Below, piece by piece: positions 47,874 through 59,800 of a stretch of 64,000 nucleotides of DNA; position 1 is the first letter of the stretch; each line of letters begins with the position of its first letter. The position numbers and the translations under genes are program-made. Location of the stretch: assembly GCA_012064415.1 (NCBI GenBank), contig SSNU01000071.1:150949-214948 (forward strand). The letters run 5' to 3'. Origin of the DNA: Gyrodactylus bullatarudis (lineage: Eukaryota > Platyhelminthes > Monogenea > Gyrodactylidea > Gyrodactylidae). The notes beneath the pieces are model-generated. The model searched no databases and was not told the DNA's origin. It saw only the letters and a program-made list of their open reading frames with translations.

Positions 47874-50800
47874 TTATTTTTTTGAATTTCTATTGATGTC
47901 TTCCGAAGATTTGGAGGGCAGATAACGCTTGAAAATCGAAAGAAAATTATTCCCCCTCTGTAGGATGCTGTTCTTGTGACGTTTCTTCATATCTTCTGGA
48001 TTATCTGAGATAATCTTGAGCCTTGAATATTTTGAATTGGATATATTTTGATTAATTGTTTGTTGGAGAAGTATTCGATGACTAATTGATTTCCTAGACA
48101 TTGACTGGCTAACCCTTCGAATAATTGCAATCAGGAGATCGTCAACTAAATGATTCATCACAGTGGAAATCTCGAAGAATCCACACTTGAAAGCCATCGA
48201 TAGTCTCTTTGCTCCTGAAATAAATCATATTGATAAAACTAAAATTTGAAAAAAATTGTACTCAATTTATACAGTCAATCAGACTCTCATAAATATTATT
48301 TACTAAATAACGACGATGATGTCTTCTTGTAAACAAGACAATTTCCAGAACATAAACCTACAAAATTTATCTGGCGTCGACAAAATTTGCCAGATGTATC
48401 TGAAGCTTACATAATGGTTCAAAGAGCATTCATGGACGTCTCTGACAGCACAATTTTGAATTGTTTTAAAACCAGCAAAATTTGGAGTCTAGACCAAATA
48501 CCGACTCCAAATGTTGTGATAAACCAAACATTCTAAATAGAAACATGCTCTATGACTCACTGTTTGTTTTGTGACTAAGACAAGCCCTTTTTGTAGAAGA
48601 AAAAACTGATTTTCGAGAAATTTTTTTCACTCAAAGTTATAAATTTATTAGATTTTAAATGTCTATATCTCTGGTTTAATAGTTTAAGATAATATTATAT
48701 ATTAGATGGTTGGGAAGAGAAAAAAATTCTGAACCCAACTGTATAATTTTTTATCTATTTTATATTTCAAGTTCCAATAATTGAAGTGTGCTTACTTATA
48801 AGTACAGAGGTTATATTATTAATTTAATAAAACGGGGCAGAGAGAAAAGGGTGATTTTTGACATAAAGTGCACAGTTCGTACTGTAGTTGATATGATTAG
48901 AATTTTAGAAAATCTCAATATTTTCTTTCTTTTTTATTATCTACCTTATTTATTTATTTTATCGATTTCAAAGATTTAAAGCAATTTGATACTAATATTA
49001 CTGATCAAGATTAGACGAAGATTTTGAATTTGACCATAAAAGTTGAGTAAAGTTCCTAATTTTCAAGAAAAAGGTAAGCTTTAAAATTTTCGGTCATTCA
49101 GATTGTTTGATTTCCCACAATGATAACGAATTTCTCATAACCACCAAATTTGAAATCTACGTCTAATCTTGATCTGTCAAATTTAAAACCTCGACTTTGA
49201 GAAAATCTTTGAGCTCAACGATTCAAAAAATGGGGAATTTAAGCATTTTCGAAATTCGTAAATTGGCCTAATTTTGGCCGTGTTCAGTTTTTTCGTATTT
49301 TTTCCCTTTAATAGCTCATTAGCTCATTTTGTGGTGGAATTTGAATAATAAAGTTTTTCCTGCCTATCAAGTGAAAATCTTTTTGTTAGAATAGAAAATT
49401 CTCGTGTTCATGTCACTTTTTAAATGATAGTAACAGGCCTATTTAGATGATTTGAATTTTTTATAGAGGTAAAATTTAAAAATGCATTTATAAAATCTCT
49501 TGGGTAAATTATCTAAAAACCTTTAAAAATCTAGTGAATTTCCATTAAGTTATCATCATTATTTCTCCAATCATGAATATTTGAATCCACAAACAATATT
49601 TTGGTGTATAATCAGTGCTATTTAATATAAAGTTCATGGGAATTTATGATTTTCTACAAATTTCTCAGTTTTCAAATTTCACGAGATGAAGAAAAAAAAT
49701 TTAGGAAAAAATGCCTATTTTAAATTTCATAGTAGCCTGTGAGATAATTGAATTTTGATCATTGTCTCTAATTGAAAATCAATGATATAAAAATTTATCA
49801 AAAGTTTCATGGTAATAATCAGTTTTCCTTGTCTTATTATGATCCTAAAAATCAACTTTTGATCACTCTCTCACTATGAAATTAGCAAAATTTTCCAACT
49901 CAAAGTACAAAATAATGGGGCTACTTCAAGATTTAAATTTTGCCTTATTTTCTTAAGAATTTATTTTTTCTTCATTTCGTGAAAATGGCCCTCAGGATCT
50001 AGATTCCAAAAAATTCTGACATAAAAAAAATCATAAATTCCCATCTTCATATCAACTAGATGTATTACTAACTTCAGTTCTCAAAGATCTGAGGTTACAA
50101 TCGATAATTATAATTATCATCGGCTTGATTATTATCGAGGTCAAAAATTCATTTCATGGTTTAATTCTGTGAGTAATAAATGAATATGGTAGAAGCCATC
50201 AAAAGAAGCCTATAGTTTCATATTTACGAATTCAGGAAAACCAAATATCACACTGACATTTGCTTTCATCATGCCTCGGTATCAACTGCCAGAAACATTC
50301 AATAAGATTATTCGATTGTTATATAAAAGAAATTTTTTTATGTTCGAAATCTAAATTTTATAGTGCGAGGGATAATGAAACAATAAATTCATATTTGGCC
50401 CCATATTTTGTTGAAAAAAAAGTAATTTTTATCAACATTTAGGCAGAAAAGCATTTTTACAAGGAGTTTTGATGAATATTTTGATACAGTTGATTATTCT
50501 GACAGGTGAGAAAAACAGGTTATATTTTGGCAACTGGTATAACATTGAAAAATATTTTGTAACCAAGAATCAAACGGAAACTAAAGCTGGGTAATATGAA
50601 ATTGGGAATGTTTGATTTTTACAAAATCCTGAATTATTTTGAGAATTCGAACAAGATGAAGATTTTCTGAAATCTAGCTTATCTAGAGAAAATCAATTGT
50701 TTCCCTAGCGAGAAAATTTTGTTAGTTTTAAAGTGGATGATCTAGGCATAGATCAATGCTAATATTTTCAATTTATTTTCCCAATTCATAAATAAGTTTT

Positions 50801-53800
50801 GGACCATATGTTTTAGACATTATTCGAATTCTCCTGAAGAGCCTGATTCAGGTTAGAAATCGATAATCTGTAAAATTTATTTCCAAGGTTAACTCACTCT
50901 CAGCATCGACAACACGTGACCGAACCAAATCTGATTTATTACCAACGAGAAATATTTGCATTGCTGACCAGTCATTGCCATTTAACCGCCAAATTCCCAT
51001 GTTTTCATGAAGCATTTTCAAGATGTTCTTGGCATACTCATACGATTCCATATCGTCAATTGCGTACACAATCATGATTGCATTTATTGCTCTCTACAGA
51101 GAAAATCACACTATTTTAATCTCTTCTGTTCTTTCTGTGTACTCTCAATTGGGAAAAGCTTTTGCGTGAACTACTGTAGGAAAGTTTACCTTTTAAATTT
51201 TCATCCAAAGTGGAAATTTAGGCTGTTGAATGTTGCTGCTTGGAAGGGAATTCAGTTTTATGGAAATCAATAAGATTTTCTATATTGATTTTTATCGAAT
51301 ACAAATATCATAGTCTTAATTTTATTTCGCTTGAAAATAAAGCTTTATACTTCTAGTTCGAAGCACGCAATTTTTACTTTAAATTAATGGGGACAATTTT
51401 ATTTATCACCGGTATTAAGTTAGCCTACGTATTCCTAAGATTGTTGATATACGATAGCTCTCAATACTATGATTGAAAATCAAAGTGTAAAGTCAATAAT
51501 ATTACCTTTTTATTAGACTAAAGGTGATAGAACTTACTGAGTATTTTAGAGACAGGGTTGAAAAAGTAAACCTAATTAACATGAAGATGAGAATTTTTTT
51601 TTTGCTTCGGAAAGTCAGAAAAAAAATATTTTCCGGATTCCATGAAATAAGCCAATTTCTTGTGAAAATTTAGAGAAATTTCTAAAAAATTTCAATCCGA
51701 CTAAAATTAGGCCATTTTTCGAATTTCTAAAATGCTCAAGGTTCCCACATATTTCTATATTACTTTTTACTATATTACAACATGGAAAATAGGAAAATTT
51801 TAAATTTCATGGGGTACAATTTTACTTAGGCTTAAAAAATTGAAACCTTTAACTTATCTTGTTTGTAAATTTGACTGAATTTCTAGGATTGATTATGAAA
51901 ATTTACGTGAGTTTATTCGAATTTAACAAAATTGGCAAAAAATGAGTCTCTTAGAAATACCAGAAAAAAAGAGGATAGTTTTTTGCATGTGAAGTAAAGC
52001 TTAAATAATTTAAAATACCATAAATCACTATAAATCTGATACGAAATGATTTACTGAATCAAGCGTAAATTCAAAAAATTGTCTTCAAATCTGTTTCTTT
52101 GCAATAGACATACTCTCTTATTGAGAGATCAGGGATGACTTGGTTTTTCTGTCAGCTTTAATAATCCTCTTCCGATGATAGATTACCAATGGAATGCAAT
52201 AATAATAGTAATAATGACGATAATATATCTTGAAATAAAGAAATATAAAAATGGAGTAGATATGTATATCAAAGATCAATCAATTTCATACCCAGATAAA
52301 TTTCAATTCTAATGCGCCATTTATAATTTTGTATACGTATAAATCATAAAATAATTCGAGAGAAAAGTATATTATGATCGCATCCAAGCGAATGATGATA
52401 TGCTTTTGTATATTATCTTCGAACGAAGAAATTTTTCATTGAAGTCTAGCCACTTTCTAATGAGAATATTGGAATAAAAATATTGAAGATTAGATATTTA
52501 ACCAGGAAGACAGATATTTTTGTCAGAATTCAATGAGGAACTCCTATTTTTCGGTTTACGAAAATGCGTCAAATTGCTACCTTCCCTACTTTTGATCAGC
52601 AAAGATTTAATACTTTAATCAACAAATTGAGATTTGGTCATAAAAGCTCCGTAAAATAATAGTAAATCTCATCTATTGTTTCCAAGCTACATGTGGGGCT
52701 AAGTATATAGGAAGGACCGAAAGAAGACTTGCCATCAGAATAAAAGAACATCTCAATAGAAAGAGTTCTTCTATCAAAAGACATCTAAAGAACAAGACAT
52801 CTTAGAACAATTTGGTTGCCAGGCTAATGAAGAAAATTTCAAAAAAATGCCCAGATGAAAAACAAATGCATCCGTGAAAAGCTCTTAATCATGAAAGAAG
52901 ATCCCAATTTATGCATTCAGAAAAAAAACACTTACATGACTTACTACTTTTAAATCCGTTACTTCTATTTATTTAGAATAAAAAGCAATAAGCTTAAGAT
53001 ATTTCAAACCATCTAATAGTAACTTGTGTAACTAGATAATAGTATCTGTATAATACAATCGGGAAAACTTCTCTCAAGATATGACCAAGGTTTTGAGCTT
53101 TGAATATTGAATCTAAACTATGTCCTACATTGAAACTGGCATACCTATTGTAAGGCTTGAATTTTTCCTAGGAGGCCTGAGGCTGGGAGAAAAACATGAA
53201 TTAAGTTTGAATTTATCATAGAATTTACATGAATTTTTGACTTTGACATCGGATAACTCGAAAAAAATGAATATACACCAAAAAGGTATTTAGAAAAGTT
53301 GTACAGAATTTAATTTTGCTTCGAATGATGTATCTTATATTGCCTCAAGATTAAAGACAAAAGAATCATGGGCATTGAAAAGGTTGTAGGTCGGGTTTTT
53401 GATTTAAGTCGAATAGCTCGAAAAATACACGTACAAATTTTCTTAAAAGTTGGATTTGAACTAAACTCAACATGCTCTACAAGATTTATTTGGTTTTATT
53501 GACTAGGAAAATTTCTGTCATACTGTGAAATTATTTGAGTAATTTTTGCAATGAACTCTAAAATAATAAAAGTGAAAACCGATTACTCTTACAGATTTTT
53601 CAGATCGGCAATCTTTTTATTAGACATGAAAATAAAAAAAATAGATGAATTCTAAGATGTAGGGTTTAAGCATAAATGTTATAATATAATCTATGAATCT
53701 GTTTGTTAATGTTCTAGAATATTCTATTCTCTCAATGAAGTTTATTACGGTATCTACTAACTAGGTGATCAATGATCACTGATCATTGAGAAATAGAATG

Positions 53801-56800
53801 TTCTAGAAAATAATATTTCAATGAATTTTACTATTTTTGAACAAGTATAAATATGGAGAGTAAACCTTGACTCTCCAGTTCTGTAATTTCTATTTTATAA
53901 TAAAGACGTATTACAAGTTATAAAAGTTAACATGGCATCATAAAGTCTCTTCAAAGTAGCTTTTAGCTCTTAAAATTTTATCATCAATTGAGAAATATTT
54001 TTAGTTTCTTACAAGATAATAATGATCATTATTAATATCGATGTAATATAAGATGATAGTTTTTTTCTAAAAATACTCCCAAATTATTATTTTTGGAATG
54101 AGAACTTGAATTATGGGAAATATTCTTTTGGGAGAGGAATTTTGCCATGTAAAAGGAAATTATGTGAATTATATGATACAATTTCATGAGTCTTTTTCAT
54201 TCTCTCAAGATAACTTTGAGTAAGAATTTTGGTAAATGATACGAAAACAATTCGGCTTTTAAGTTTGATTCACTTGGGACATTAATGGGACAAATTATGA
54301 TTTCTAGTTAGTTATACAGCTGTACAAATCCCAAATTTACAAAGAAAAATGTATTTTAGATAAAAACAGTCTTAAATGAGAAAAGATAGATAGATAGATA
54401 TACTAATGAATAGTGCAGCACCTATACTTACAAAGGTTAACTATAAATATTTTTTCCTAGGTCCTTAGGTAATATATCCCGAAGGAATGTCTTATTTGGT
54501 AATGCATTAGCCCATTTCGCTGAATGTTACAGCTTACTAATGGATCTCACCGAGACTGGTACGAAAGAAACTCACAAAGGATTGGGACGCGCGTATATTT
54601 CTATCAAAGATGTATACTGAGTATTACTTAAATTATTTCTAAATGCTCTGTGATTATCTTTCGTACTAGTCACGGCGGAATCCATTAGAAAGCTGTAAAA
54701 TTCAGCGACATGGGCAGATCCATTAACAAATAAGACGAACCCTTGGGATATATATTCACCTAAGGACCTTGAACGAAATATTTCTAGTTAAGAAAAATAA
54801 TATTTCTTTTGTAATTGATCTACTAAGAAGTAGAACAAATATTTTAATTTTGGGCAAATTTTGTCACTCTTCTAGTTTTTGATCTCTAATTGTTCAAACA
54901 CAGAATAATGAAATTTTTCAAATAAAAACCGTTTTTTAATTTTTAATATGAATTGAAATTATTTCTTCCTATATAACTGCAAAAATGACTTTATCTTATC
55001 CGTAATAAAACTATCTTTTGGTACGAAATTTGTTGTGATGATCCTAAAATACTTGAAGAATTTTTAATGAGAATTGATTATTATATCGATAGTCGATTTT
55101 AGTAATTTTGGAAATTTTTGTCTACCTCATTTTTAAGATTGATTAATTTTCTCTACAATTTTGCTTTCAAAGTGGAAAATTAAAAATTGATCTCAAGTCA
55201 ACATGTGTGACATTTACTCAATATTTTTGGTATCTTTGCAACTTACAGAACTTCCAATGTTTCCGTCTTCAATGCTCTCTTCCTCATCAGCTTCGTATCC
55301 TTCACAATTCTCATCTGATTCATTATTAAGGAGTCCATGGGTTCCTCCATCTGTACTAATTCTTCTAGGCTCCAATTTCGTTCGAGTTTTTCTTTTATAA
55401 CTTGATGTTAGACGAGCTTTCATGGCACCATCCTTTGCCGAAATCAGTTTCGTGATGCTTTCATCTTTCAAGTGAACATTAAAAATTCTTCCATTCAGTT
55501 CAACATTGACGTAGAAAGGTATGTCTTCTTCGTAAACTAATGAAAAAAATGATAAAATCAATTAAGCTTTCAGCGGCTCTTGGCAATCTATTCTAAAATA
55601 ATACATCTTCCTTCTTGAGGGATGTCACTTGTCTATAATATTATGGAAAACATAAATTAGAGCATCATGTTGATTAGGAAATGAAGAGCTAGAGAGAGAT
55701 TGGTAGAAAATATCATTAAAAAATCGATTTTGTAATGTAATTTAATTTAGGGAAATACAGGCATGATTTTATTACAAGAGTGAGACTGTATTAAATAATT
55801 ATTAAAATTTATTACAAGAGAAAACTTTCACTCTGTTAAAGTTGGTCTGATAAGTACGTTTTGCCACACAATTCATATGCTTGATTCATTCCGAACAACT
55901 CACGAGAGGACTAACTTTACTGATAAAATTTAGTACTCAGATCATGTTTTCCATAATTTTAAAGTGTGAAAGTCATTCTCCATTATGTCATTGCCCATTT
56001 TCCCACAATATCCCACGGACATGATAAAATAACGAAAATAACCATGAAACCCCTTTTGATGAGAAGATTACCATTTTTGAAGATAAAAATCAAGAAACTC
56101 ATTAAATGGCCAAGATATTAGTGATTGTGTAGTAAAAATTCATTGAGCGGCGATTTGAAAAATTCTGGATTTTCAAAACCGAATGACGTAATGGAGAATC
56201 ATTTTCAACACAAGCTTCAATGCAAAATAATGCTTAGAATTAATAGTTCTATCAGAAAAGTTGGTCCTAATATGAGGGTAAAAATTTCACCCTAGCCTAC
56301 TACACTGTGTAGAGCTCAGCGATAGTTTCAGAACTTTACTTTCTGCCATTGTGAGTCGTTTCTCCACAAAGCTAAAATGGATCTCAAGCTAGTAGTTGAG
56401 ATGAAGATGAGAATTTACTATTAAATTTACAAAAATCTCAATATTTTTCCCCCCGGATAATCAGGAACACAAATATTTTTCATTCCATGATAACATGAGC
56501 CAAAAAGTTGTTTTAAAAGAAATAAAATTTCCAAGAAAAATCAATCAACCGTAGACAAAGAATTCTAATTCGGTGAAAGAACTTTACGCAAATTCGTCAT
56601 TATTGAACCATTATTATTCGAACCATTTGAGTTTTTTGATTATCACCAGGGCTTCAAATATTATGCCCTTAAAACGTAAAAATATAACTTTGAACTCAGA
56701 TTTTAGATTTTAAGATCATAATTTATGACTTGAATAATAATAATAATAATAATCTCATGTACTATACGGGGTCCAACTAAATAGGAGGAATCCTTTTGAT

Positions 56801-59800
56801 TGGTCTAAATTTAACATACACAATGTGTAATTTACACATGCAACATATTGAACCAATAGGATTCAAGCATGCCAAATTATTTGTTAATTTCTTGATTTTG
56901 ATTGAGTTTTCATCCTTCTGATCACTGATTTTCAAAATTAAATAATATAACCTATAAAATATGACTCTAAATTAAATGACCTTAAAAAAAAACTATTTTT
57001 CTCGATAATAATTATTACTTATAGATGAACATTGAAATATTTTTAAAATCGCAAAATAGTATACAAACGATAGAATAAATGACTATTTTTAGTATATTAT
57101 ATGATCTACTCAAAAGTAATGGGATTTTAAAATTAGTAATTAATCATTTCATTGAATCTTTAAAAATCTTCATCATGTTAAATCTATCTATTTTGGAATT
57201 TCTACGAGGTGATACATGCGATCGCATATTACAGTGAAATCATAAGGGTATTGCTTTTCGAACTTTTCAGCTTTTTGAAACGCGGTAAGGTAATCGAAAA
57301 ATGATTCACCAAGCTCAATTTTTGATGGTATCGATAAATTTAGCATAGTCTGATTGTTCTAGATTTCGAGGAACAATCAGAATTAGGGATTATAACTAAA
57401 CACGGCATGGGAATTTAAGTTATTAAAAATAGTTATTTTAAAGTTGAAATAGTATCAAAATAAACAGTAGTATAAAAATAGTTAATTTTAGTTATAACTT
57501 TGGAACCCAGGGTACTATGCATAGAGGGTTCAGATCTGAAACCAAAATGCGAGCATTATACGAATCAAAGTCGGGGTAGACCCAATATAAGAAGGAGGCT
57601 TGGATTCTTTCTAAATCACGTGCCTAAGTATGCGTCAGGTTCGTGAGTAGTGGAGCTGTATAGTCAAAGTTATTTAAAACTAAGGATCAATCAAGGTTAT
57701 ATTTCACATGATCTTCAGCCAACCCAGGTCTAAATGAAATTTCTGTTGATCAATAACACGGTATGGAAATAATAAACTCACACGATTCATTAATGTTAGC
57801 TCCAATATGCTCCGATGTCAAGAGTTGACGACACAAGGTTGTCTTCCCGACTCCTGGACTGCCAACAACTCCAATTTCGATTTTATCGGGATGAAATCCA
57901 TTCACTAACTGGTTCTCATCCTGATTACTTTTCATTGGTATTTTCAGATCATTAACTTTAAGATAGTTTTTCTTCTCAGCCAAAGATACCGATGAATTTC
58001 TTTCGACATTTGGTGTTCTATTCGTACTGCATAACGGTGATGGATTCCTTGATATACCAACATCTAAGAGGTTTGTCGAACTGTTGGATCTTAAGCTGTC
58101 TCCCTATTAAAAATAAAGTAAAAAAAGTAATATAAACATGAAATAATCATGTTTTCAGAACAAAAAATTATCCTACTGGGAAAAGAATCATTCTGAAGGA
58201 AGGAACAAACAAGATTTCTCTAACCAAACTTGTAATTATACAATAGTTGATGAATACTATTTCGCACTGAATGCTGATAGGAATTATCACATGAAATTTA
58301 TGAAGTGGAGATGAGAACATCTCGATCTGATAAATAAACAATGATTATAATCATAATTATAGGATTGAAATTCAACAAAATTTAAATCATATTCCAATCA
58401 AGTATGTATACCAAGGATAAAATATAAATTGAAAAGAAAATTTTTGTCAATTAGCAATTATGTGGACTGAATTCATTGATTGAAAAGTTTTTTTATCAAC
58501 ACTGGAGATTCTTTTTCGTTATTCTCTTTGTCATTCAGAAAACATTTCACCCCCCACTCTTAATTTGAAGTAATTTTTCTGAATGACAAAGAGAATAACG
58601 AAAAAGAATTATTCTGGTTGTAAAAGAAATGACCGAGAATAAGAAAAAATTACGGTCTTCGCACAAAAATATCTTTGTGTGCTTCTGTAATAAGATGAAA
58701 TAAGTTATGAAAATTTTCAAATAAAAAACGTTTTTTACTATTTTAACTGATTTAACTAATGATTTTAACTCGAATTCACATTATTTTTATCAATTTTGAG
58801 AATTAAAAACGAATTTTTTTTCATTTCAACATAAAATTCTGATCGGTTAAAAAACGTTTTTATTTTGATAATAATTTTTAAGAGTTTTTATCTTATTACA
58901 AAAGCATAAAAAGATATTTTGGTGAGTTAATTTCGACAAGTTACTAATGGATGAATTCTTAAAGTGTAAAGGGGCCCAAATCTGGAGAAGAGACGGAAGT
59001 GGAACCGCCTGGAATAAGTATTACTTAAAAAAACCTATCTCTCTGAGCAGTTTACCTTCGAACCAATGGAAGGGCAGGAAAAATTTGCAATGTATTCCGG
59101 TATTAAATCTAAAGAGGCTTGGCGTATATTTTGAGTAAAGAGTTGAGGTTTCGTAGAAATGGCACATTTATTTTTGGTAGAGATGTCAAACAAGGTGTCA
59201 AACTCGTGCTAAATTTTACTAAAATAATTCACAGTAAGTAAATCTTTCGAGTCTGATTAGATTGAAGTATGGATCATCGTGGATAGATTTCCATTTTGAG
59301 TTACATATTTTTCCCTTCCTTAAGGGAAGACAAATTTTATACTTCTATTGTTTACATGAAATAAACTTTTTGTAACCATAGTGAATAAAGTTCCTTGATG
59401 TTACAAGATTGATATCTTTCGTGTCAGTTCATTAGATTAAAATGGTTAAATTTTTTTCTTGTACAGATTTGATGTAGACTTGGACGAAATTTTACAAAAT
59501 TACTTAAATCACCCATCGATATGAAGAAACTAATCTTCAAGTATGACCACCAAATTTCGCTGCTTCTGAAATAAGATGAACAAAATTGTGAAATTTTTCA
59601 AATTTAAAACGTTTTATATTAATAATTTTAACTTGAATTCACATTATTTCTTTACATAAAGTTATAAAAATGACTTAAATCCTTTTAAAATTGTTTTTTT
59701 CGATAGCTCAAAACGAAATTTCTCTTATTTTTCATGAATATTACAATTTTGATAGGTCAAAAACGTTTTAATTTGAAAAAATTTCACAATATTGTTTATC

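Noticed and set aside
54380..54400. GATA repeat as a regulatory element
   Set aside because: Only about four units; ordinary microsatellite in AT-rich DNA.
58947..59138. Open frame with WRRDGSGTAWNKYYL
   Set aside because: Short and unsupported. Its end shares a TTCGAACCAATGG stretch with 45568, which points to an old repeat rather than a gene.
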